DNA of 64,000 nt from Sabethes cyaneus (Eukaryota; Arthropoda; Insecta; Diptera; Culicidae). This document shows, one piece after another, positions 46,166 through 58,286 of this stretch. Numbering within the stretch: the stretch's first letter is position 1; each line of letters opens with the position of its first letter. The translations under genes and the position numbers were made by a program. The notes under the pieces are model-generated. The model was not told where the DNA came from, made no database searches, and saw only the letters and a program-made list of their open reading frames with translations. The stretch covers positions 192,980,911 through 193,044,910 of the forward strand of contig NC_071354.1 in the NCBI RefSeq assembly GCF_943734655.1, read 5' to 3'.

Positions 46166-46730
46166 ACTAATCATGCGAGTCGATAACTGGTTGCAGAGTC
46201 TTGTTCAAATCGACGTTCCTGATGATTGGTCTTGATTCTCCGAGGATTTTCAACTCTCGGTAGATGCGCGATGACCTGCCTGTGGGATCGCGCGTTGACG
46301 TTGCTGCCGACAGCTCAACGAGCTTCTTCGATAGACCAAACTGCCAGGGTGTGATGTCTCAAACTCCCAGAACTTCCCTATGGCAGCTTCTAGTCGATGT
46401 TCTACCCTGAACAAATAGTTAAATTGTAGAATGCAGGTTAACGTGCGGGACCAGTGACCGCTCAACCAAAGGTATTTCGACTTCCTGCGGGAGACCACCA
46501 ACCAGAGAATTCTTCCGTCCCGAGTGGAGTTCCCAGTATGCTTCGCTGCCATATTTTCCGAAACGTTGAACTGGGGATTTACTAACGTAACATTGGGCAG
46601 TGTCACGACGGGAGGCTACTCCGCATAGTTGGCAGCTCCTAAATAGAGGGGCTTCAATACCAAGAACTGTAATATCATTGAGATCGTTCGATTTCTCGAC
46701 TCGATGGTTGCACCTTGCACTGCTTATCTT

Positions 46731-47987
46731 CTATGTAGATGATTCGATGCTTGCGACATCGAGAGGCTTCGGGTTTTGATCACCGACGAATAACTAACCG
46801 ATCAAGGAAAATACGGTTAATGGAATTTTTGGTCATGATTTCGATGGAAACAGTCAGTCGAACATTGAGCATGGATGAAGACAGCAGGAAAATGGTTTTC
46901 ATCGTTGATTACATTGTCTCTCACAGTAATCTAATATGTACTTAAAATGAACGAAAATATAGGGTTTGAAAAGTTTTTCAAACTTCACAAAGTAACTTCC
47001 AAATTCTTACAACAATTTCTTAGAATAAAAACATTCAATTGTAACTATCACGAGCATGTGCTGTTACAAGTTGGCTATCAAAGTGCATAATATGAAATGA
47101 ATAGGCATCTTAAGTTATCTCCATTAGTATAAAATCATTAAACTAAGCAAAACAAACTTTCATTCTTTATATTTCCATCGCCATTGTTCCAGTAGCAACT
47201 CAAATAGCAAAGATCGCCACACCAGTTGACTACCGTCGAGTGTGAGGTTCGTGCTTGCACACCGTTTTCAATTAATTGCCATAATGGATTAGATTAGCAT
47301 GCCCCCTTCGTTGCTTCTTTTTCTTCACGCTGTAATGTTCAATCAACTGCCAGATAATTGTATACATTCAGCAGCTTCAGAAGAAGAAAAAACTTATCAC
47401 CTGCTAAAGGGAATCCATGCAATAACCAATTTTCCGCACACCCCAACTGGTAGCGACTTGCACCGTCGTCAGAGTGTACCTACAACGTTTTCATGCTGAA
47501 CGTGTCCTTTCCTTGAAAACTACCGCAACGAATGCCTTCGACGACAATGCTAATCATCATCATCATCATCGGCTTGATGATAATGATGAAGATCATGAAA
47601 AACGCTAGGATGAATGCACTGTGATGATGCACACTTTGTGATTCGTGATGCGCTGCGGAAAATCAATGTTGACAATTCAACCGCACAAAGGTTGCTTCAA
47701 TGAGAGCTAACTAAACATCGGACGTCCTAGAACTTAATCGCCAGCAGCAACAACTGGTGCTACCGGGGAATGGCACAGAACAAAGCCAGATGGAAAATTA
47801 ACTTGGAAGAAAAGGCGACTGACTGACTGATTGCAATTGAATTCCAATTAAATTGCGCAGAATTTGATGTTCCGTGAATCCTTGGTTTGTTCTCTAATGA
47901 GAGGGATTGTTTGTATTATGATGTTTTTTCTATGCTAGAAGGGCATTGGGTTAAAAGATCACTCATAATGTTGCAGTTTTTTATAAT
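46731..47987. other. Non-coding stretch, no gene recognised
   Basis: Only short ORFs. There is a CAT/ATG-rich patch at 47550-47600 (ATCATCATCATC). Confidence 0.4.
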
Positions 47988-48244
47988 TCTCGGGTAATTT
48001 TTCAAATAGTCCTATGATGTGACAATGAGAGCTTCTCTTCGCGTCTCCTCTCTTCTGCTTTTCACGGGCACATAAATGCATAGAAAAGAAAATTTCCAAA
48101 ACATTTAGCTTAGTGACACCAGCAACCGATTCATGCAAAGCTGATGTGTTTAAATGCATTAGTATCGCCGTAAAAAACGGAAGAGAGGAGACACGAAGAG
48201 AATCTCTCATTGTCACATAGGTCTATTTGAAAAATTATACGAGA
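47988..48244. mobile_element. 257-bp MITE, copy 2
   Basis: Inverted ends TCTCGGGTAATTTTTCAAAT / ATTTGAAAAATTATACGAGA. Its interior is the reverse complement of the copy at 37021-37277, so it is the same family inserted in the other direction. Confidence 0.85.
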
Positions 48245-49759
48245 ATTGTAAATATATTAGTTTAATCATGAGTGGTAATTTCAAACACTATAAACGCTAT
48301 AAATTATATTGAATGCTAAAGATAGGTGCGCTACTTAATGGGCACACTACTTTTGTTATGCTAAGAAAAGAGCAGGAAGTGGCACTTAGCTACAGAGTCA
48401 TCAATTGATTTTATGATTATATGGCTGATATCGTGTCAGTTCTTTACCTTCCAGATGTAATGCAACTGTAGAAAATCATAAATTAGTACCTTGAAGGCAC
48501 GTTTGACCTACCCCGATACCTAAAATCACATCATACTGAAGCAGATATCAATAAAAAAAAAGATATTTTTGATTCTCCGTACATTACATTCAAAATTATT
48601 AATAAATAAATTTCCGGGCCGTTGATGATTCCTTCACGAATCGGTTAAATTTGGATCGAATTTTCCGGATTTTTCCCGGTCCGATGTCGATCACTAGTAG
48701 TAATTCTTCGAAAGGGTGGTACAGATCTGGAAAGATAAAAATATAGAAGTCAGATGACATTTTCTGTAGAAGATTTATATTAAAATTGATTCAAGCATTT
48801 TATGAAATACCTATATTGCCAACCCTTCAGACTTTAAATAAGGATTTTGCCTATCCTTACACTGAAGTATGGCAGTTTTACTACACTATTAACTGGTATC
48901 TCGTTAAAGTTCAGTCAGAATTCAAATGCAAGTGCGCAGCAGTAGACTACCTACAACGAGAATTCATGGTTGCAACTTTACCTGGCTGCCGCAGCGGTCA
49001 GTGTAGAAGTTCAAGTCCATATATGTAGCAACTTAACAGTATGGAATTAAACCTCAGCAAATGCAAAGGTAGGTAGCTCCGATTTGTCTAATTTCATATA
49101 ATTAGCCCTCCGCAAACGCAGCCACCGGCCGAGTGATTAACGTAGGAAACTGAATCTGTGTGATCCGAAATTGGTTTCGGATTTCGAACGAGAGGGGCCG
49201 CCGGCTCGGTGTTAATAACTTGTGCTGCTGATTGGGTGCCGCATCGGTTTTTGAGTTTATTTATCCGAAACGGATAACTGAAAAGGGGCTTGAAATTAGC
49301 TTGTTAGATCGAATATGATACTTTACGGATACGCCACCATTTGGGCCATCATCATCCATCGGTTAGGTGATTATTCAAATTGGTTTAGATCGCACTGTGT
49401 TGCCGTATGTGAAACTATTTGATTGAGCTATTGATCTATTTATGTTTCAAAAGCGACCAGGATTGCCGCTTTCTGCAGAAACATAAAAAAAATATCGCAG
49501 GTTTGGATTTATTGCAAACCCATCTAGACAACCCGTGGTCTTTGCCTTATTTATATGGTTGATTGCCCTTTTTCAGTGAATAATACCAACTATTTTAACA
49601 CTACACGCTTATATTTCCTCGATAAATCGGAAAAATTGCAAATGTCGATAGATTATTTAACATTAATTCTTTGTGAATAAAAAGATAAATGACATAGTAA
49701 TAAGCATTGCATAATAATTTCCCAATAAAAATAGTTGAGTAAAATTGTATTACCATGCT
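48245..49759. other. Non-coding stretch, no gene recognised
   Basis: AT-rich. The 80-codon ORF at 48786 shows no recognisable features. Confidence 0.4.
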
Positions 49760-50964
49760 ATCCATCCATCCATCCATCCATCCATCCATCCATCCATCCA
49801 TCCATCCATCCATCCATCCATCCATCCATCCATCCATCCATCCATCCATCCATCCATCCATCCATCCATCCATCCATCCATCCATCCATCCATCCATCCA
49901 TCCATCCATCCATCCATCCATCCATCCATCCATCCATCCATCCATCCATCCATCCATCCATCCATCCATCCATCCATCCATCCATCCATCCATCCATCCA
50001 TCCATCCATCCATCCATCCATCCATCCATCCATCCATCCATCCATCCATCCATCCATCCATCCATCCATCCATCCATCCATCCATCCATCCATCCATCCA
50101 TCCATCCATCCATCCATCCATCCATCCATCCATCCATCCATCCATCCATCCATCCATCCATCCATCCATCCATCCATCCATCCATCCATCCATCCATCCA
50201 TCCATCCATCCATCCATCCATCCATCCATCCATCCATCCATCCATCCATCCATCCATCCATCCATCCATCCATCCATCCATCCATCCATCCATCCATCCA
50301 TCCATCCATCCATCCATCCATCCATCCATCCATCCATCCATCCATCCATCCATCCATCCATCCATCCATCCATCCATCCATCCATCCATCCATCCATCCA
50401 TCCATCCATCCATCCATCCATCCATCCATCCATCCATCCATCCATCCATCCATCCATCCATCCATCCATCCATCCATCCATCCATCCATCCATCCATCCA
50501 TCCATCCATCCATCCATCCATCCATCCATCCATCCATCCATCCATCCATCCATCCATCCATCCATCCATCCATCCATCCATCCATCCATCCATCCATCCA
50601 TCCATCCATCCATCCATCCATCCATCCATCCATCCATCCATCCATCCATCCATCCATCCATCCATCCATCCATCCATCCATCCATCCATCCATCCATCCA
50701 TCCATCCATCCATCCATCCATCCATCCATCCATCCATCCATCCATCCATCCATCCATCCATCCATCCATCCATCCATCCATCCATCCATCCATCCATCCA
50801 TCCATCCATCCATCCATCCATCCATCCATCCATCCATCCATCCATCCATCCATCCATCCATCCATCCATCCATCCATCCATCCATCCATCCATCCATCCA
50901 TCCATCCATCCATCCATCCATCCATCCATCCATCCATCCATCCATCCATCCATCCATCCATCCA
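49760..50964. repeat. (ATCC)n tetranucleotide array, about 301 pure units
   Basis: 1205 bp of uninterrupted ATCC. All six frames are open (Ile-His-Pro-Ser or Met-Asp-Gly-Trp repeats) and are artefacts. It directly abuts a transposase fragment on the right. Confidence 0.97.
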
Positions 50965-50965
50965 G

Positions 50966-51110
50966 TTGAAGTTAGATTGGTACAGAGAAAACATTGTTTT
51001 TGTACCAAACGATATCTACCCACCAAACTCGCCAGAACTTCCCACGATGGAGAAGTTATTGGTCATAATGAAAGCCAGATTTCGTGAAACTAACTCCAAC
51101 ACAACATTGT
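50966..51110 (+). pseudogene. DD37E-type transposase fragment
   Basis: Frame from 50966: LDWYRENIVFVPNDIYPPNS, then PEL.TMEKLLVIMKARFRE, the segment around the catalytic Glu of the family at 961 and 2244. Only about 45 residues remain, beside the ATCC array. Confidence 0.65.
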
Positions 51111-51589
51111 TGGGGGAAAGCTGTGGGTTCTACTATTTCCCATTACCTTCCCAAGCAACACAACTTGTTATCGAATAGTATAATATTACATATATCAGAA
51201 CTTCTCTATTACCTGAAAAGCGCAAAAAACTTAAGTCTAATGAAACAAGAATTGAAAGAAGTATGTATCAGGTTATTTCATACCAATTTAAAACGTTATT
51301 ATAGCATAAGCTACAACTTGTTCTTCCAGTAGTTTAAATTTAGTAATGGTGACGTAATAAAAACTTCATGTTGACATGTTGACAAAACAAACATTATACA
51401 TTAGATATGAGCTGTCAAATAAATTCATGTTATCCCAAAACATCTCAAAACCTTAATAATAACGACATATGTTTTCAAAGTACGTTTATAGTACGCTTAA
51501 GCGACTAATTTCCACGAATATTATTTTCTAACTTGTTTTGTGTGTTACTTGGGTTATAAGTAGTGTCAAAAGTGAAAATGAAAATTGAA
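51111..51589. other. AT-rich non-coding spacer
   Basis: Nothing recognised. Confidence 0.4.
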
Positions 51590-52380
51590 AAGGGGTTAAA
51601 ACTGGACATAAAATGACAAATAAACGAAACCGGAAAAGAGGAAAAACGGGCCTGAAAACGAGGATAAAAGGAAGAAAACAGACAAAAAAGGGAACAGAAG
51701 AAAAAGACGCTGGAGAAAAACAGGAAAAATAAATAAAGAGAAGAGGAATATAGAAAGCGAAAACATCGGAAAAAAAGAAAAGGGTAAACGCAACAAGAAA
51801 GACAATACAATAAAAGAAAGAAAAAAAGAAGAATATCGAAAGAGAAAAAAGAAAACCGATAGAGGAAACGAGGAAACCGTAAAAAATTAAGTCAAATGGG
51901 ATATAAAAGGAAAAAGATGAGATAAAAAATGGGACAGAAAAAGAAACGAAAACAGGAAAACCGGATTAGGGAGATAAACGAAAGAGAAAAAGACGAGAAA
52001 CAGGAAGCGAACAGGGAAAACCGAATAGGAAAAGAAAAAAAAGAGACAGAAAAGAAAGAAAAAAAAGCATCAATACGAATAATGCAAATGAAAGGAAGTA
52101 AAAGGAGTTAGAAAACGACGAAAACTGGAAAAGAAAAATGGAAAAAAGAGGATACAAATGTCGGAATATGGGAAAGAGAATAACAAAAATAACAAGCAAA
52201 AAACACAGAACTGAAAATAAGAAAAAATGGGACAGGAAACAAATAAAAACGGAACACTGAAGCAGAAAATAAGAAAACTGGAAGGAAAGTGAGAGCAAAA
52301 ACAAAGAAAATGGTGCAGAAAAGGAGAAAAAACGAACGAGAAAAAACACATGTGAAGAATAAGACGAAAAATATCATTCG
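51590..52380. repeat. 790-bp purine-strand (GA/AAAGG-rich) region
   Basis: The plus strand is very largely A and G, with words such as GGAAAA, AAAACGG and GAAAAAG recurring irregularly. It has no fixed period. Long Phe/Leu/Ser-rich open frames on the minus strand follow from the composition and show no gene features. Confidence 0.8.
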
Positions 52381-52476
52381 TTATATCAAATAAAATTTCG
52401 CGTCTGATTTCGTGTCCATGTCCGGTTTGAAGTAAATCATCTAGTGTAAATTAGTCCAAATTCAAGTCTCATTAAA

Positions 52477-52870
52477 TTCCAATCAGGTTTGGCGTATGCT
52501 CCTTCCGCTTCGGTTTTGCTCTTTTGATTACTGCACCTCAGCCAAGCACAATTCGAAAAAATAGTATATGGGGCATTTGTAGAGCTAGTATATATCTACT
52601 ATATTGCTATAGTTAATTTTTTCCTTTAGTATTTACGCCGCTGTAGGACTACCCCTTGGTAGCAAATAGATCACTCATTTTGCTACCACCGAGGTAGCAG
52701 CCTTATAAATACAAAAGGCACCGCAATCCTTACTTCAGCAATATTGTAGTAAATAACTATTCCTACAAATGCCCCATACATCACTTTTTCAAATTTTGCT
52801 TAGCTAAGGTGCTGTAATCAAAAGAGCAAAATCCAAGCGAAAAGACCACGCCAAACTTGATTTCAATTAA
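52477..52870. mobile_element. Foldback MITE
   Basis: Inverted ends: TCAGGTTTGGCG ... GGTTTTGCTCTTTTGATTAC (52485-52530) against GTAATCAAAAGAGCAAAATCC ... CGCCAAACTTGA (52814-52865). They continue inward through TATGGGGCATTTGTAG / CTACAAATGCCCCATA. Weak similarity continues outward to about 52395 and 52960. Related single ends occur at about 10550-10615 and 11868-11950. No ORF. Confidence 0.7.
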
Positions 52871-55031
52871 AAGTCAAATTTAAACTCTGATTTCAAGTCC
52901 AATTTGAAGTACCATTTGCATTGTAATTTTAAGCTTAATTTCAAACGTATTTCCATGTCTAGCTTATGAAACACGAAAGCAGTATAATCCGAATAACTAG
53001 AAGCCTGCGGAAAATACCATTCCATTTTTCCATTTCCTTTACCTTCAGTAACAGTATATCTACCCTTTTTGATTTAGTGGGTGTAATAAATGATAAGTGA
53101 ATATCAGCCCCATTCCTTGCACACTTATTTCAATTTCACTTTACCTATTCTGCAACCGCAACGCTTTAACAAAATCTATAAAGATCCATAATTTGCATCC
53201 AGTATTGACTAGCTATACTTCAATGCATATATTCCGTCGCACTTCGCACACAAAAGATAAACCGCCGCCGAGACCTCAAATTCCAACCGGGATGTTGGCG
53301 TTCAGCCGGTGCATGAACGGTTTTAATTAATGGTTTCAATATCAAGCCAAATTTTGTTTATGACATCTCATCATCCGCGCCATTAATCCTCAACAGGATG
53401 GGATCATTAAAACAAGATCTTTGGAACCGCACTCGAGAAGACGCAGGAAAAAAATCGTTCGATTAATTAATGCGTGGTTCACTTTACCCTCCATGATGCG
53501 GTAATGTACCTTCAATGACGCAAGCTCTAATTGTTATTGCCCGGAAAATGTCGGCCACTTTGCCGCCGTTGGACCCCGGAGTACGACGCAGTTGCTTTTC
53601 GTCCTAGGTAGAACAGCCAACCAGCTGGGGTACCGTTCGTGTGATTGACCTATTTTACCGCAACTGCAGCGCAGCTACGATGATGAATCGCTTCAACTGA
53701 TCAAGCCGTCAAACTCGAAGATGCATGACTTTGGGATTTTCGATCTGGTGGTAATGAGATATTTTTAAAAATGATTATCTCCGGTTGCCTTGAAAATGTG
53801 ATCAACTCTTTTATATTTACATTGAATTTTAAATCCTCAAGATAAGTGTAGAGACTCTAGGTTACAGATTTTAAAATTAAGCATCGTAACAAATTTTACT
53901 CAGATCAGATCGGCCCCATCAAATTCCGAGACTGTAAGCAGCCCATTTACGCTGAGTTGAATCAATTTGAACCCATAATGGCCTCTTTTACAGCAACCGC
54001 TACGATTTGTGTGCTATTTCAGCCAATTCAGATTGATAGCCTCGAAATGATCTCGTATAATACCAAGCTCACGCCCAGGTGAAAATGAGCCAATCAATAG
54101 TTCACACTTCAATCTTTCAACAGCTGACGGCTAAAGGTTGAATGGCGATTGCAATTCGATTCATAAAGTCGTTTCATAAATCTAAACGTTCCAATCATTC
54201 TATGTTTACTACGGCAAAGTGGCCATCCATTCATGTAACGATTCGTGCGTCGTTCGACCTGAAGATTTGAATGATGAGAGTTAATCTTCTGGTTCAGCAT
54301 CAACGAGCATCGTCTGGTTGAATTGGTAATATTTTTACAAATCGTTCCGCATCAAAATTATGGCAGAAAATTGGATGCTGCAAATTGCGAGCAAAAAGTT
54401 TAATATTTATAAGGCATTACTGCAAATTGTAGTTCTCGGCGACGCAAAAATTACACAGTTCCTACGGTAGTAATTAATCGATGTATCAAATATTCCACCT
54501 ACTCTGTACGAAGGTTTCGCGGCCACAGCCAAGTAACTTTGCGAGCAATCGCCAGGTTACACCTTGTGTGGAGGCGTTTTTCCTGTAAATTATGGTGTAC
54601 CAATACTGCCACCACCACTCGCTTCGTCTTAGGTCAGTAGTTCCCCGGTCCCTATTATTGCGGTCCTGCACAATAAATTACATCGACATTGAGTCGAACT
54701 ATCGATTACTAATTATGCAGACCTAGCGGGCACTGATTTAAGTAATTACACGTACGTACCTACATCGCTGAAACGTGGTAGCCAGCTAGGTTTAATGATC
54801 GTGACCGCACGGTTAAATCGGCTGTCAAATGATGGCTGCAGATTGTAATTCTTATTTTGAACTCAAGAATGCCGTAATTAGTAATTTGAGGACATATCGC
54901 AATATGGTAGTGATAAATGCTATAAATATACGATAACTAAGATTAATTATATCGCACTGAGATGATCGCTGCAATTCCACTTGTTTGCTTATTGTGATCG
55001 ACGATTTTCAGGAAAAATAATAAGCTCCAAA
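52871..55031. other. Non-coding stretch, no gene recognised
   Basis: Short ORFs only. Confidence 0.4.
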
Positions 55032-55168
55032 TACAGGTCGGACTCGATTATCCGGGTGAAAAAAAAATTTTTTTTTTGTAATGTTAAACATGTTTTGAAC
55101 GTAAATACATTTCAAAAAACCTATTTAAACAATTTTTTTTTCACCCGGATAATCGAGTCCGACCTGTA
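55032..55168. mobile_element. 137-bp pogo-like MITE with TA target site
   Basis: TA, then CAGGTCGGACTCGATTATCC ... complemented by GGATAATCGAGTCCGACCTG, then TA. The arms include A- and T-runs, so most of the element can fold. The TA target and CAGG ends fit the Tc1/mariner/pogo group. Confidence 0.75.
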
Positions 55169-55199
55169 ATTTGGCAGTTTGTCCAAACATTTCGAATTA

Positions 55200-55640
55200 C
55201 TTCTGGCTTTCACTCGTCTTCGTCCCATATATATGAACTCATCGGCCATTTCCAGTTCATTGTCGTCAATAGCCACTGTCCGTGGAAGTAAAACGTTACG
55301 TTATTTTCTCTGGAGCGTTTTGCTACCATATATTCACTTTTTGATGCACTGATTTGTAACCGAATCCTCCGTTTTTAATCTGGCGCAGGATCTCTTTACC
55401 GTTCCAAAGCTTCTAGTAACAATGTCTAGGTTGTTTACGTAGGACGCGAAGGTACCCCGGATACACACACGTACTACATCACTCGCATCAGGATAGCTTT
55501 GATCAGCCGCATCAGTTTGTCCAAAAAACCGTTCTCGTGCATTATCTGCTATAATCCACACCATATTTTCGTGGATTTCAGTTGAACGCGAACAGTTATG
55601 GCAGATTCCGGACAGTGTAGTTTCGACACTTTAAGATAGC
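55200..55640 (-). mobile_element. RTE LINE remnant
   Basis: Minus strand: a decayed QIMHENGFFGQ (near 55560), RSFGTVKRSCARLKTEDSV, and a following NELEMADEFIYMGR block. Dead; it overlaps no other gene. Confidence 0.65.
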
Positions 55641-55734
55641 AGCCCAATCACGAGACTAGTTAGCGTAGACCTTAGTTCCGTTACCTATTTAAGTCCAAAA
55701 AACTAACAAGAGTCAAGAAAATTCTACTTGTAAC

Positions 55735-57260
55735 ATTCGGCATGGGCAAAGGCGACGAAATAAGGACATGGGATGGAAACTTGGTACCTGGAACTGCAGA
55801 TCGCTAAATTTTGTTGGTGGTTTGATCAGTTAGAACCCTGAAAGATTGACATCGTGGCACGGCAAGAGATCTGTAGCAAAAGCGAGAAGCTATGGAGGAT
55901 TCGTGGCGGCAAAGCCCAATTTCACCAGAGCGATGGAGCGACTAACAAACTACGAAACTATGCGCTCGTACTGGATAAAGCTCTGCCTTCCTCTATGGAG
56001 CTAGATGCTTCGACCCTCGAATGACCCTCGGGCAATGTCAACAAACGATACAGAGGAAAAAAGAAGAGCTTGGAATAACTATCTAAGCATATCCACGAGA
56101 GAGAATTTGACCAAATATGGACGAACACGGTATGAGTTGACCACGATCCTGAAGAGGAAAAAGCGCTAGAAGGAAGACAGAGATGATGACCGGGCTAATG
56201 ACACGCACACGCGCAAGTTTTACGAGAAGGTGAACCAAATTCGTAAGGGTTACACACCTAAGCCTAACATGTGTAGGCACGAGGGAGGGGATCTACTCAC
56301 AAACGAGCGCGAGGTGGTCGACAGGTGGAAGCAGTGCTTCGATGAGCACCTCAACGGTGATGTAGCAGAAGGACACGCAACGGAAGTTAACCTCGGAGTG
56401 TCTACAAACGACAACAGCGTGCTGGCTCCCGATCTCAAGGAGATCCTGCGAGAAATTCGTCAGCTAAAGAATAATAGAGCTGCCGGAAAAGACCGACCTA
56501 CGTCAGAACTCTACAAAAATGGCAAAAAACCGCTAGCAACGGCACATCATTGGATAATTTCAAGGATTTGGGAGGAGGAAAAACTACCGGAGGAGTGACT
56601 GTAAGGTGTAATCTGTCCCATCTACAAAAAGGGCGATCGGCTAGATTGCTGTAATTCAACGCCACCTACGAGATGCTTTCCCAGATTTTATTGCATCGTC
56701 TATCCCCAATAGCAAGAGAATTCGTAGGGCACTATCAGGCGGACTTTATGGGGACCCGTGCTACTACGGATCAAATTTTTACTCTTCGAAAAATCCTCCA
56801 GAAATGTCGGGAGTACAACGTGTCCATGCATCATATTTTCGTAGATTTCAGAGCAGCATATGATACAGTAGAACGCGAACAGCTCTGGCAGATAATGCAC
56901 GAGTACGAATTTCCGGACAAACTGGTCCGGCTGATCAAAGCTACTCTAGAGCGAGCGATGTGCTACGTGCGCATTTCGGGGACACTCTCGAGTTCTTTCG
57001 AATGGCGCAGAAGATTGCGGCGAGGGGATGGACTGTCCTGCATGTTATTCCGGCGAGCGGACATCGAAACGAGAGGAACGATCTCCAGCAAGAGTAGCCA
57101 ACTCCTAGCCTTCGCAGACGACCTCGACCTCGACCTCATTACTAGAAACCTTGGAACGGCGGAGGCAATCTACGCCAGACTAAAAACGGAGGATAGATTA
57201 CAAATCAATGCGTCAAAAACCAAATGTATGGTAGGAAGAGGCTCCAGAGAAAGGGTGTAA
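55735..57260 (+). mobile_element. RTE-clade LINE, internally deleted
   Basis: It begins in the endonuclease with KLGTWNCRSLNFVGG (55770-55815). Most of the endonuclease is deleted. It resumes with FYEKVNQIRKGYTPKPNMC, TNEREVVDRWKQCFDEHLNG, REIRQLKNNRAAGKDRP, SRIWEEEKLPEE (stop), CPIYKKGDRLDCCN, then RT blocks IFVDFRAAYDTVEREQLWQI and LLAFADDLDLD (catalytic Asp pair) and SKTKCMVGRG. Same family as 12175-14060. Stops near 56597 and a deletion near 56655 kill it. Confidence 0.8.
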
Positions 57261-57389
57261 TACGAGTAAGGAGATCCAAGGACGCATGCAAGCTGGAAAT
57301 CGAGCCTACTTTTCTCGCCGCAAGATGCTTCGATCAAGAAGTATACAGCGCCGCACAAAGCTGATGATGTACAAAACGCTTGTCGGGCC

Positions 57390-57620
57390 CCTCCCTCGTT
57401 CCCACTCCTGTCAGGTTTCGGTGTGTAGTCGTTACGAGCTTGGTTCACCTTCTCGTAAAAATTGTGACATTAACTCGAAACAGTTATTCTAATTCATCAC
57501 GATCTCTCCTTTGGGCAATCCATCAAACCAATCATTTTGTATTCTCCAGGGCCCTTTAACTCCGATGGCTCGGAAGAAAGCAGTGCCTCATCCAGTACCG
57601 GAGCAGGAGCGAAGAGCAAA
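57390..57620 (-). mobile_element. RTE LINE fragment
   Basis: Minus-strand match to the endonuclease/RT linker of the same family (compare 12680-13060), with shared words such as TCGGTGTGTAG, CTTGGTTCACCTTCTCGT and CAGTGCCTCATCCAGTA. It meets the plus-strand copy tail-to-tail. Confidence 0.6.
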
Positions 57621-57642
57621 ATAATATCGAAACTATATCAAA

Positions 57643-57888
57643 CTAAGGTATAATACTATATTTTGTTATTGAATAGATATTGTGATACATTGATAACACA
57701 TTTTGTTATTGAGTAGATATTTAAAACATTGTAAGATAAGTTTATTAACTGATTTTGTTATCATATCTTATTGTGATCTTAAAATGACACTCGATATATT
57801 TCACAAAAAACTTTTTATTGATTAAAGGGATTTTTAAATTATAAATCTATCTATCTATATCTATATCTATATTCTATATCTATATATC
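57643..57888. repeat. 246-bp direct repeat, copy 1
   Basis: Essentially identical to 58041-58286, beginning CTAAGGTATAATACTATATT and ending in TATCTATATC repeats. The two copies bracket an inverted Helitron-like end fragment. Confidence 0.85.
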
Positions 57889-58040
57889 CCCCCTTCTAGA
57901 GGGGGGAGGAGTCTCAAACTATGCTAACAACATTCCTCACATCAAACGCAATGTGTATGCCAAGTTTCATCAAAATCCGTCGAGCGGTTTGCGAGTCTAT
58001 ACCGGACACACGAACAGCATTTCATTTTTATATATATAGA
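57889..58040 (-). mobile_element. Helitron-like 5'-end fragment (inverted)
   Basis: Reverse complement of the left end of the element at 58277, starting TCTATATATATAAAAATG and including CTCGACGGATTTTGATGAAA. It ends at 58040 with the 5'-TC of the element. Confidence 0.6.
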
Positions 58041-58286
58041 CTAAGGTATAATACTATATTTTGTTATTGAATAGATATTGTGATACATTGATAACACATT
58101 TTGTTATTGAGTAGATATTTAAAACATTGTAAGATAAGTTTATTAACTGATTTTGTTATCATATCTTATTGTGATCTTAAAATGACACTCGATATATTTC
58201 ACAAAAAACTTTTTATTGATTAAAGGGATTTTTAAATTATAAATCTATCTATCTATATCTATATCTATATTCTATATCTATATATA
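58041..58286. repeat. 246-bp direct repeat, copy 2
   Basis: Second copy of 57643-57888, 398 bp downstream. It runs into the start of the next Helitron-like element. Confidence 0.85.

Larger units (their letters stand above)
44870..46730 (-). mobile_element. BEL/Pao LTR-retrotransposon remnant
   Basis: On the minus strand: a part before the RT with FRVEHRLEAAIGKFWEFE (46380-46250), the RT catalytic box FYVDDGILSEAS (near 45330), KSDECPARR, and the LFTPSATIGKAIY block near 44960 that corresponds to the family's DPLG-L-APV region. Several frameshifts and stops. It is interrupted by a MITE (45551-45936) and a SINE (45946-46165). LTRs and the integrase were not found. Confidence 0.65.

Noticed and set aside
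49601..51178. Frames of more than 400 codons of Met-Asp-Gly-Trp or His-Pro-Ser-Ile
   Set aside because: Caused by the ATCC array being open in all six frames.
51505..52377. Phe/Leu/Ser-rich minus-strand ORFs that look like membrane proteins
   Set aside because: A direct result of the purine-only plus strand; several frames are open at once.
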